Below are positions 6,266-12,537 of a stretch of 12,874 nucleotides of DNA, piece after piece. This DNA is from Selenomonas sp052169755 (lineage in GTDB: Bacteria; Bacillota; Negativicutes; Selenomonadales; Selenomonadaceae), in assembly GCF_052169755.1 (NCBI RefSeq), contig NZ_JBQNBV010000051.1, forward strand, positions 1 to 12,874, read 5' to 3'. Position 1 is the first letter of the stretch; every line of letters starts with the position of its first letter. The position numbers and the translations under genes were made by a program. The notes below the pieces were generated by a model. That model saw only the letters and a list, made by a program, of their open reading frames with translations, ran no database searches and was not told the origin of the DNA.

Positions 6266-7282
6266 CTATCCCTTGATCTCATCGTACATGCGGCAGCGAT
6301 TTGGACCAAACTTGCGTGCAGAAAACATCGCTTCTTCCGCTTCCTGCACCATGCGCGAAAACTTTTCAGAAGAAGCTCCTGCGACGGAAATTCCCATACT
6401 GAACGATACGGATACATAATCCTGCGGCTGCACGCGCAGAAAAAGATCAAGAATGCGCTGTGCACGCTTTTCGATAATATCAATCGAGATGCGCCCCGAA
6501 ATGAATACGGCGACTTCTTCCTCGTTGACGCGTCCAAAAACGTCCACACCACGAAAATCCGTGCGCACAGAGTCGGACAAAGTACCGATATAGCCGTTGC
6601 ATGCCGACTCGCCCAACGTCTCGTAGAGCTTTTGATAATCATCAATGCCGACGATGAACAGCACGCCCTTCTCACCGCGTGAAAGCTCCATGAGCTGGCG
6701 ATTGACAAGAAGCTCCAGCCCCTCGCGATCAAAAAGCCGCGTCTGCGGGTCGCGCTTCAAGTGCGCTTCCTGACGCTCCAACATCCGCGTCTCATCGTGG
6801 ATCTGCTCCATTAAGCCGACGACTGCATAGATCTCACCATTCTTGTCTGCCAGACTGCGATAAGAAGCACGGCGCCAAAGTGGGCTGTCATCGTCTGTCT
6901 TGACACGATACTCCACGACGTCATCGCGCATCCTTTGACACGCATCACGCAGACGCGTAAGAACTTCCTCCCGCTGCTCCGGATCGGCGAGCACATCATT
7001 TGCAAAATACTCGTAAAAGTTCTGCCGCCACTCCTCCGTCATCTCTTCCCCGGGAGCAGCGTGCCACAGCGTCATTTCATCCTTAGCCACATCGTATTGA
7101 TATGCCGTCACATTCATCCTTTCAAGGAAAATACGCAAAATGGCATTCTTGCTCACATCCTCACGAATGGCAGAGCGCGTATACGCCTCTTTTTGTATCG
7201 GCAGACGAAAATCAGGAGCGGTCACAGGCTGCGCCCCACTAACCTTAAGTGCATGGGTCTTTCTCATATCGGTACTTTTCAT
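6266..7282 (-). CDS. PAS-like sensor with degenerate GGDEF domain, predicted c-di-GMP binder
   Basis: The 338-residue protein has an N-terminal region of about 45 residues, a PAS_3-like domain (about 50-165, with VTAYQYDVAKDEMTLW and a late GEIYAVVGLMEQIHDE strand), a short helical linker and a GGDEF-fold domain (about 180-335, RDPQTRLFDREGL onwards). The active-site signature is lost: GGDEF reads NEEEV (253-257), the metal aspartate (PleD Asp327 equivalent) is Gly212, and the guanine contacts are Tyr220 and Asn229. It should not make c-di-GMP. The I-site RGVD (244-247) is kept at the exact five-residue spacing, as in degenerate GGDEF receptors such as PopA. Start: ATG 7282 with AGGAG 8 nt upstream; a TTG at 7309 overlaps that ribosome region and is rejected. 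It has no transmembrane segment. It stands alone behind a strong promoter. Confidence 0.85.
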   Translation of the reverse strand: MKSTDMRKTHALKVSGAQPVTAPDFRLPIQKEAYTRSAIREDVSKNAILRIFLERMNVTAYQYDVAKDEMTLWHAAPGEEMTEEWRQNFYEYFANDVLADPEQREEVLTRLRDACQRMRDDVVEYRVKTDDDSPLWRRASYRSLADKNGEIYAVVGLMEQIHDETRMLERQEAHLKRDPQTRLFDREGLELLVNRQLMELSRGEKGVLFIVGIDDYQKLYETLGESACNGYIGTLSDSVRTDFRGVDVFGRVNEEEVAVFISGRISIDIIEKRAQRILDLFLRVQPQDYVSVSFSMGISVAGASSEKFSRMVQEAEEAMFSARKFGPNRCRMYDEIKG

Positions 7283-7343
7283 CGGTAAAACTCCTATCCT
7301 GCCGAACAAATTTTAATCCTTATCTAGGTTTCTTACTATAAAT

Positions 7344-7372
7344 ATTATAAAGCAAAACAAGAATTTTTTCAA
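7344..7372 (-). promoter_or_regulatory. Sigma-70-type promoter of the degenerate GGDEF gene
   Basis: On the minus strand: TTGAAA (7367-7372), a 17-bp spacer and TATAAT (7344-7349). Transcription would start near 7337, about 55 nt before ATG 7282. Confidence 0.75.
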
Positions 7373-7403
7373 AGAAAACTCTTTTATTCTCCTCGTACAG
7401 GAA

Positions 7404-7435
7404 ATAAGCCTCACAGATAATCCTGTGAGGCTTAT
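7404..7435 (-). terminator. Probable terminator of the universal stress protein operon
   Basis: A perfect 13-bp stem (7404-7416 with 7423-7435, arm ATAAGCCTCACAG) has a 6-nt loop and starts 11 nt after the stop at 7447. The T tract is short (TTT on the minus strand), so termination may be partial. Confidence 0.6.
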
Positions 7436-7446
7436 AAATACAAGCG

Positions 7447-7863
7447 TTATTTGACGACGAGCACCGGGCACTTCGCCTGCTCTACAATGTACTGGCTCAC
7501 GCTGCCCAAGAGCACGCCCTTGACAACGCCGAGACCACGGCTGCCCATGACGATGATGTCCGTGCCGCTGTGCTCTGCGAAATCAAGGATGGCAACAGCA
7601 GGCGATCCCGTCTCCGAAAACGCTTCCTTCTTGATGCCCGACGGCACCATCTGCATGGCGCGATCGAGGATCACGTTGCCCGCCTTCGTAACGGCTTCAA
7701 GCACCACATCGGACAAGCAGGCATTGATCGCAAGCTGATTGATATTTGCAATGTAGAGGAAGTTCAGCTTCGCCTCGCAGACCTCTGCCAGTTTGATCGC
7801 CTCCGTTACAGCACGATCCGAGCCTTCCGACCCATCTATAGGGACGAGAATGTTCTTCAACAT
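7447..7863 (-). CDS. Universal stress protein, UspA family (ATP-binding type)
   Basis: A single-domain Usp of 138 residues, cytosolic and usually dimeric. It has the opening strand NILVPIDGSEGSDRAV, with the nucleotide-contact Asp10, and the ATP-binding motif G-x2-G-x9-G-S (Gly107, Gly110, Gly120, Ser121), followed by the closing strand KCPVLVVK. Presence of the motif suggests the ATP-binding MJ0577-like subgroup rather than the non-binding E. coli UspA type. Usps help survival under starvation, redox or oxygen stress; the specific role here is not visible. Start: ATG 7863 with AAGGAGGG about 7 nt upstream. It follows a paralogue by about 60 nt on the same strand, forming a two-gene operon. 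Confidence 0.92.
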   Translation of the reverse strand: MLKNILVPIDGSEGSDRAVTEAIKLAEVCEAKLNFLYIANINQLAINACLSDVVLEAVTKAGNVILDRAMQMVPSGIKKEAFSETGSPAVAILDFAEHSGTDIIVMGSRGLGVVKGVLLGSVSQYIVEQAKCPVLVVK

Positions 7864-7924
7864 AATATAACCCTCCTTCTACTGAAAGCCCTTCGCCAAG
7901 ATGCATCGAATACGCATCCTTGAC

Positions 7925-8362
7925 TTATTTGACAACAAGGACCGCACATTTCGCCTCCTTCATGACCTCCTGACTCACACTGCCGAGCAGGAATCCCGTG
8001 ACAGGAGAAAGTCCCCGCCCACCCATGATGATGAGATCGTGCGCATTCTCCGAAGCGAACTCCACGATCTTGCGCGGCGGCATACCGACCACCACATGAC
8101 TTTCGGCGTCGATGCCGTCGGGAAGATCATCCCGCGCTTGGGACAAAATCTCCTCGGCGGAATCCGTCCCCTTGGCCATGACACTCAAAGGCAGCCATGA
8201 AGGGTGATCGGGATCTCCGTCCGTCTCCCTTTCGAAATAGGAGACGAAGAGGATATCAATATGCGCCCCCGCCGGCTCTGCAAGCTTCACCGCCATCTCC
8301 AAGGCTCTCTTGGAATGGAGCGAGCCGTCCACCGGCACGAGAAACTTCATCCGATCCTTCAC
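7925..8362 (-). CDS. Universal stress protein, UspA family (second copy)
   Basis: The 145-residue Usp opens with MKFLVPVDGSLHSKRAL and carries the ATP motif G-x2-G-x9-G-S (Gly114, Gly117, Gly127, Ser128), ending KCAVLVVK. It differs from its downstream neighbour by a longer loop (ERETDGDPDHPSWLPLS, about 45-60). The LLGSVSQ and ATP-loop regions are closely alike, which points to an old tandem duplication. Start: AAGGAGG at 8370-8376 is 7 nt before GTG 8362. ATG 8350 is 19 nt away, and ATG 8383 lies upstream of the ribosome site, so GTG is preferred. It is the first gene of the usp pair. Confidence 0.9.
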   Translation of the reverse strand: MKDRMKFLVPVDGSLHSKRALEMAVKLAEPAGAHIDILFVSYFERETDGDPDHPSWLPLSVMAKGTDSAEEILSQARDDLPDGIDAESHVVVGMPPRKIVEFASENAHDLIIMGGRGLSPVTGFLLGSVSQEVMKEAKCAVLVVK

Positions 8363-8677
8363 CTTGGCACCTCCTTCCATCATGGATCCTATCTTCCTTC
8401 TACCTGTATAGTTCGAGAGGAAGGAAAAAAATCCTCTCCCTTTTTAGAAATTTTTCGGAAATTTTCCACGGATTTTTCTCCGTGCTTATCGCCTGACTTA
8501 GGAAAATGCAGAGGATCCATCCATAGAGCATAGCGCAAAAACTCCCCCGCTCCTCATGAAACATGATATAATAGGAATACAAAACAGCGATAAAAATGCG
8601 CGGACAAGCCAACGCCCGCATGTACCTCATGCAGCATCGTCCAAAACACAGCCGGACATACATCGAGGAGGAAATTC
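8363..8677. other. Divergent intergenic region between the usp pair and ilvA
   Basis: No convincing gene is seen in this 315-nt stretch. It holds the usp ribosome site (8370-8376), a 7-bp hairpin (GAGAGGA 8415-8421 with TCCTCTC 8432-8438), AT-rich AAATTT-type repeats (about 8446-8466), a 6-bp hairpin (CACGGA 8467-8472 with TCCGTG 8479-8484), the ilvA extended -10 box and a leader of about 100 nt before ilvA. A minus-strand TATACA near 8403-8408 could be a weak usp -10. Confidence 0.5.
8564..8572 (+). promoter_or_regulatory. Extended -10 promoter for ilvA
   Basis: TGATATAAT is a perfect TGN-TATAAT extended -10. There is no usable -35 at 17 bp. Transcription would start near 8579, leaving a leader of about 99 nt without an evident T-box or other known riboswitch. 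Confidence 0.5.
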
Positions 8678-9925
8678 ATGAAAAAGAATCTCTCGGCGGG
8701 AGACATCGCCGCCATATTAAAAGAAACAACGATTGCCGGCGTCTACGAAGCGGCGCGCGCCCTCGACGGCGTGACGAAAAAGACGCGGCTCTTAGAAAGC
8801 CCCTTCTTTTCCTCGTTGAGCCAAAACGACGTATATCTGAAGCCGGAAAATCTGCAAAATACAGGTTCCTTCAAGCTGCGCGGCGCCTACAACAAAATCG
8901 CGCATCTGACAGAAGAAGAACGCAGCAAGGGCGTCATCACCTCATCTGCCGGCAACCACGCGCAGGGTGTCGCACTCGCCGCCCAGAGACTCGGCGTCAA
9001 TGCCGTAATATGTATGCCCGCCACGACGCCGCTCTTAAAAGTCGAAGCAACACGCTCCTACGGCGCTGAAGTCGTACTCGCAGGCGACACCTTCGACGAC
9101 GCCTACAAGCGCTCACTTGAACTGCAAAAAGAAAAGGGCTACGTCTATGTCCACCCGTTCAACGACCGTGATGTGCTCCTAGGGCAAGGCACGACAGCGC
9201 TCGAAATCATCGACGAACTCAAAGACGTCGACGCCATTCTCGTCCCCATCGGCGGCGGCGGCTTTGCCTCCGGTGTGGCTTTCGCAACGAAATCTATGCG
9301 TCCCGAAGTCAAAGTCATCGGCGTCGAGCCTATGGGCGCCGCCTGCATGGCAAACGCTTTCGCCGCCGGACATGTCACGACACTTGCCGGCGTAGAAACA
9401 GTCGCCGATGGCTGCGCTGTAAAAACGCCGGGCGATCTGACCTTCGCTTTCTGCCGCAAATACCTCGACGACATCATCACGGTCTCAGAAATGGAGATCA
9501 TGAGCGCGCTCCTGTTCCTCATCGAAAAACACAAACTCATCGCCGAAGGCGCAGGCGTCCTCTCGCTCGCCGCACTCACACGCCTGCCGTTCAAAGGCAA
9601 AAAGGTCGTATCCATCCTCTCTGGCGGCAATATCGACATCTCAACAATATCGGCGCTCATCAGCAAGTCACTCATCGCACGCGGCAGAATCTTTTGCTTC
9701 GCCGTACAACTGCCCGATAAACCGGGACAGCTCCTCAAGGTCGCTGAAATCGTCGCACGCGAACATGCCAACGTCATCAAACTCGTCCATAATCAGGCAA
9801 GCGTCACCGACAGCTTCCAGCAGGTTCAGCTCGAAGTCACGGTCGAAACGCATAACCGTGAACACATCGAACGTCTCATCTCTGCCTTAGAAAAAGAAGA
9901 CCTGCTCGTCACAAAAATCTATTGA
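8678..9925 (+). CDS. ilvA: Threonine ammonia-lyase (threonine dehydratase), ACT-domain form
   Basis: The enzyme deaminates L-threonine to 2-oxobutanoate and ammonia, the entry step to isoleucine or a catabolic route. The 415-residue protein is a fold-type II PLP enzyme: Schiff-base Lys66 in NTGSFKLRGA, SAGNHAQG (90-97), the phosphate-binding GGGG (192-195) and SGGN (315-318). A C-terminal ACT domain (about 338-415, FAVQLPDKPGQLLKVAEIV) suggests allosteric control. The length of about 400 residues with one ACT unit is the common Firmicute form and is shorter than E. coli IlvA, which has two regulatory lobes. Biosynthetic and catabolic roles cannot be separated from sequence. Start: ATG 8678 with GAGGAGG 6 nt upstream. 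A TSUP transporter gene follows after 93 nt. Confidence 0.93.
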   Translation: MKKNLSAGDIAAILKETTIAGVYEAARALDGVTKKTRLLESPFFSSLSQNDVYLKPENLQNTGSFKLRGAYNKIAHLTEEERSKGVITSSAGNHAQGVALAAQRLGVNAVICMPATTPLLKVEATRSYGAEVVLAGDTFDDAYKRSLELQKEKGYVYVHPFNDRDVLLGQGTTALEIIDELKDVDAILVPIGGGGFASGVAFATKSMRPEVKVIGVEPMGAACMANAFAAGHVTTLAGVETVADGCAVKTPGDLTFAFCRKYLDDIITVSEMEIMSALLFLIEKHKLIAEGAGVLSLAALTRLPFKGKKVVSILSGGNIDISTISALISKSLIARGRIFCFAVQLPDKPGQLLKVAEIVAREHANVIKLVHNQASVTDSFQQVQLEVTVETHNREHIERLISALEKEDLLVTKIY

Positions 9926-9927
9926 CA

Positions 9928-9960
9928 CGGCAGGAGAAGGGCGCAAAGCGCCTCATGCCG
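9928..9960 (+). other. GC-rich hairpin between ilvA and the TSUP gene, without T tract
   Basis: Nested arms CGGCA / TGCCG (9928-9932 with 9956-9960) and GGCGC / GCGCC (9940-9944 with 9948-9952) form a stem 3 nt after the ilvA stop. No T run follows, so it is not a typical terminator. It may protect the ilvA mRNA end or lower read-through into the next gene. A second TGCCG at 9968-9972 allows an alternative fold. Confidence 0.4.
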
Positions 9961-10018
9961 CTTCGTGTGCCGGCTGAGCAAATGTCTTGAAAATTTCCCA
10001 AAGGAGGTCTATTTCCTC

Positions 10019-10771
10019 ATGGACTACCTCACAGTTCTAAGCTCCCACACAGGCCCCTTACTCGCCATTTTCTTCGCTGCCTTTTTGCAGGCGATCACAG
10101 GCTTTGGCCTTGTCATCGTGGCGGCGCCCCTGCTGATGTTCTTCTACGATCCGAAGATCGTCGTTCCTGTCATGCTGCTGCTCGCCTGCTCCGGAAACAC
10201 CGTGCAGTCCTTCTTGATGCGGAAAAAGGCGAATCTTCCTTTGATCGGCTATCTTGCCATCGGCGTCGTCCTTGGCGTGCCCATCGGTTTTCTCATCTTT
10301 GACTATGTATCGAGCGATACTTTGAAACTCTGGATCACCACCGTCGTATTCCTTTCACTCCTATTCATGCAAATCTCACATCGCCATATCCCGGAATCAC
10401 GCCGCAACACGATTCTTACGGGCGTATGCTCAGGATTCTCATCCATGACGACAGGCATGGCGGGACCGCCGTTTCTCATCTACCTCGCCTATACGAAAAT
10501 GAACACGGAGACCTTTCGCGCCACCTGTTTCGTATTCTTCCTCTTCTGCAACGCGGCGTCGCTCATCGGCTACCTCATCGGCGGGCATCCGCTTACACCC
10601 GCTCTCCATGAATTTATTTACCTGCTGCCCGCCCTCGCCATAGGGCTTACCTTAGGGCATACATTCGCACGCTTCATCCCTACAAGTCTCCTGCGTCGCT
10701 TGATATTCTTCATCCTCTACGCCGCCTGTCTCTATACGATCTGGGACGTCGTCAGTAAATCGCAGCTGTAA
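10019..10771 (+). CDS. TSUP-family (TauE/SafE-type) membrane transporter
   Basis: A 250-residue integral membrane protein with about eight hydrophobic segments. Two family repeats are visible: QAITGFGLVIVAAPLL (about 24-39) and, in the second half, GVCSGFSSMTTGMAGPPFLIYL (135-156), the conserved Gly/Pro segments of the sulfite exporter TauE/SafE family. Members move small organic or sulfur anions such as sulfite, sulfoacetate or other carboxylates; the substrate cannot be told from sequence. Start: ATG 10019 with AAGGAGG at 10001-10007, an 11-nt spacing that is slightly long. An in-frame GTG at 9965 lies before this ribosome site and is rejected. It is probably read through from ilvA, although a stem lies between them. 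The stop codon lies inside a 27-bp palindrome. Confidence 0.88.
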   Translation: MDYLTVLSSHTGPLLAIFFAAFLQAITGFGLVIVAAPLLMFFYDPKIVVPVMLLLACSGNTVQSFLMRKKANLPLIGYLAIGVVLGVPIGFLIFDYVSSDTLKLWITTVVFLSLLFMQISHRHIPESRRNTILTGVCSGFSSMTTGMAGPPFLIYLAYTKMNTETFRATCFVFFLFCNAASLIGYLIGGHPLTPALHEFIYLLPALAIGLTLGHTFARFIPTSLLRRLIFFILYAACLYTIWDVVSKSQL

Positions 10772-10823
10772 AATAACAAAAGAGCCGAATTCTTTGATTC
10801 GGCTCTTTTGTTATTTTACAGCT
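10764..10823. terminator. Bidirectional terminator formed by a 27-bp perfect inverted repeat
   Basis: The arms 10764-10790 and 10797-10823 are perfect reverse complements with a 6-nt loop (TCTTTG). The core AAAAGAGCCGAAT / ATTCGGCTCTTTT is a normal terminator with a T-rich 3' arm in both directions. The palindrome includes the TSUP stop codon (10769-10771). It can stop both the TSUP transcript and the converging desulfoferrodoxin transcript. Confidence 0.85.
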
Positions 10824-10987
10824 TAAAGGTATCTCGGATAAAATGGAGTCGCCCAGATTTACACAAATGCGCTGATTCTATCTAAGAAACAACTCGCAGA
10901 CACAACGGCGCCGCTTCGAAGTTTTGTCGATGCCAAGAAAAGCGCACAGATCTCTGAAGACGGGCGGCTGAATTTATCAGTAGCTTC

Positions 10988-11374
10988 TTAAAGATCCGCT
11001 TTCCACAAACCATGCAAATTACAGTATTCATAGACCGCCACAGGCTCATCTCCCTCGGCAAGGAAAAATACTGCCTCCGGCTTATCCTCGGCCGTCAGAT
11101 GACAGATCTGCGCCCCCTTCTTCGTCTCAAGATGGATCCACGAGATCAGATGCTCCGCCGTCATTGGATGCGCAACCGAGCCGACGGTGACCGTGACCTT
11201 GTGCGCCGCCTTGTCATACGCCGCCACCGGCACATGCTTCTCCTGCGCCGCATCCGTCGTATTCGCCTTAAGCTCCTTCAAATCCTCACCACAGCAAGAG
11301 AGCTTTCCGCCGCCGTCATGAATCAGACCAACAATATCTCCTGACTCTTTACAAACAAAAAAACGCTTTGCCAT
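10988..11374 (-). CDS. dfx: Desulfoferrodoxin-family superoxide reductase with altered N-terminal iron site
   Basis: The enzyme reduces superoxide to hydrogen peroxide in the cytosol of anaerobes. The 128-residue protein has the usual two-domain layout. The C-terminal reductase domain keeps all active-site ligands: Glu45-Lys46-His47 in EKHVP, His69 (HPM), His75 (EHLISWI), Cys118 and His121 in CNLHGLWKA. The N-terminal desulforedoxin-like domain (1-39) normally holds a Cys4 iron site, C-x2-C plus CC. Here it reads CKESGD with Cys8 and Ser11, then Cys27-Cys28, so the second cysteine is Ser and only three ligands remain. Start: ATG 11374 with AAGGAGGA about 6 nt upstream. An upstream in-frame ATG at 11464 has no ribosome site and adds a non-conserved stretch. 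It stands alone behind an extended -10 promoter. Confidence 0.92.
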   Translation of the reverse strand: MAKRFFVCKESGDIVGLIHDGGGKLSCCGEDLKELKANTTDAAQEKHVPVAAYDKAAHKVTVTVGSVAHPMTAEHLISWIHLETKKGAQICHLTAEDKPEAVFFLAEGDEPVAVYEYCNLHGLWKADL

Positions 11375-11410
11375 AATATTTCCTCCTTCAAGATAAAAGA
11401 TACTAACTAT

Positions 11411-11419
11411 ATTGTAGCA
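11411..11419 (-). promoter_or_regulatory. Extended -10 promoter of the desulfoferrodoxin gene
   Basis: On the minus strand TGCTACAAT matches TGN-TAnAAT. Transcription would start near 11404, giving a leader of about 30 nt. No strong -35 and no clear PerR or Fur box were seen. Confidence 0.45.
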
Positions 11420-11491
11420 TATTCTACTTCTTACGGCTATATTTTTCTGATAAGAGAGAAACATTTTAAGAATCTATTATCCTAAAAGAGC

Positions 11492-11521
11492 AAAAAGATC
11501 GAGAGTACACGCCTCTCTATC
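11492..11521 (-). terminator. Terminator of the M23 peptidase gene
   Basis: On the minus strand GATAGAGAG pairs with CTCTCGATC with one mismatch (11513-11521 with 11497-11505, 7-nt loop), and TTTTT follows at 11492-11496. The stem starts 12 nt after the stop codon. A T run on the other side (11522-11528) may give weak bidirectional action. Confidence 0.65.
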
Positions 11522-11532
11522 ATTTTTTGTTT

Positions 11533-12462
11533 CTACAAATATGGCGCCGGATTCACAGGCTCTCCATGAATGCGAACCTCATAGTGAACATGCGGTCCCG
11601 TGGAAAATCCTGTGCTGCCCATATAGGCAATGATCTGACCGCGTTTCACATGCTGCCCCACATGTACAACGATGGATTGCGCATGTCCATAGCGTGTCAT
11701 GATACCATTTCCATGATCAATATCGACCTTGTTGCCATAGCCACCGGCGTTCCAAGCGGCATCTGTCACAATGCCATCAGCAGTCGCTACGATAGGCGTA
11801 CCGAAATCGTTGGCAATATCAATCCCCGGATGAAAGTCTGTACCATTCCAACGCCAGCCAAACGGTGAACTGACCTCACCACGCGCCGGCCATATAGAGG
11901 GAATTGTAACGGCAGTTCCTGTCAGCGCATAGGGCGTATTGCTGTAAGGCAAAAATGCAGCGAACTCCTGCTGCTGTTCCATGAAAACCTGCTTGAGTTG
12001 CTGCAAACTCGCACGGCGAATCGCCAGATGCTCTTCAAGATTCGTGAGCACAGCATCAACATTTCCTGCATTCGGATCGCTGAATGGTCCGCCCTGCCCA
12101 TTCTTAGCAGCTGCATCTGCCATATCCGGCGCAGCAGCCGTCCCCGACATACGGCGCAGCTCATTTTCCATTTGCGTCAGTTCATCAAGCTCCTGCTGCA
12201 GGGCATCTGCCTTCTTCGAAAGCTGTAAGAGCTGTTCCTGCTGCATACGATGCACCTGGTGTAAATTTTTCAATTCGGTATCATCTTTTTGAAAAGAACC
12301 TGCTATATAAAGCGAATAAGAAAAACCTACCAGAGAAAGAACCAACATACATACCAAAGATATGATACCAATCTTCGCCATTTTCCCTGATAGATGGATC
12401 GCATGAATGGTATCAGAAGTATCGGGAACAATCTTTATGGTGAAACCATTTTTCTTATTCAA
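11533..12462 (-). CDS. Membrane-anchored M23-family peptidoglycan endopeptidase
   Basis: The 309-residue protein has a short basic cytoplasmic head, one membrane anchor (about residues 30-53, IGIISLVCMLVLSLVGFSYSLY), a periplasmic coiled coil (about 60-106, Gln/Leu/Glu-rich), a Gly/Ala/Asp-rich linker, a second helix (about 135-170) and a C-terminal M23 (LytM/NlpD-type) domain. Zinc and catalytic residues are present: His211 and Asp215 in HPGIDIA, His260 in RYGHA, and His291 and His293 in HVHYE. It should be an active peptidoglycan hydrolase rather than a degenerate activator. Start: GGAG at 12471-12474 precedes TTG 12462 by 8 nt. An upstream in-frame ATG at 12513 lacks support, and the family-like start FTIKIVPDTSDTIHAI follows the TTG. 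It is downstream of DUF4446 by 75 nt, probably in the same operon. Confidence 0.9.
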   Translation of the reverse strand: MNKKNGFTIKIVPDTSDTIHAIHLSGKMAKIGIISLVCMLVLSLVGFSYSLYIAGSFQKDDTELKNLHQVHRMQQEQLLQLSKKADALQQELDELTQMENELRRMSGTAAAPDMADAAAKNGQGGPFSDPNAGNVDAVLTNLEEHLAIRRASLQQLKQVFMEQQQEFAAFLPYSNTPYALTGTAVTIPSIWPARGEVSSPFGWRWNGTDFHPGIDIANDFGTPIVATADGIVTDAAWNAGGYGNKVDIDHGNGIMTRYGHAQSIVVHVGQHVKRGQIIAYMGSTGFSTGPHVHYEVRIHGEPVNPAPYL

Positions 12463-12537
12463 AAAGCCATCTCCAAACTTCCATGAAGCGCTGACGCATC
12501 TTTTGCAAGACAAAACTGAAATTTTATATGACGTATA

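Noticed and set aside
8400..8663. An 87-codon minus-strand open frame in the usp-ilvA gap
   Set aside because: It has no ribosome site and overlaps the ilvA promoter. The composition follows AT-rich non-coding sequence.
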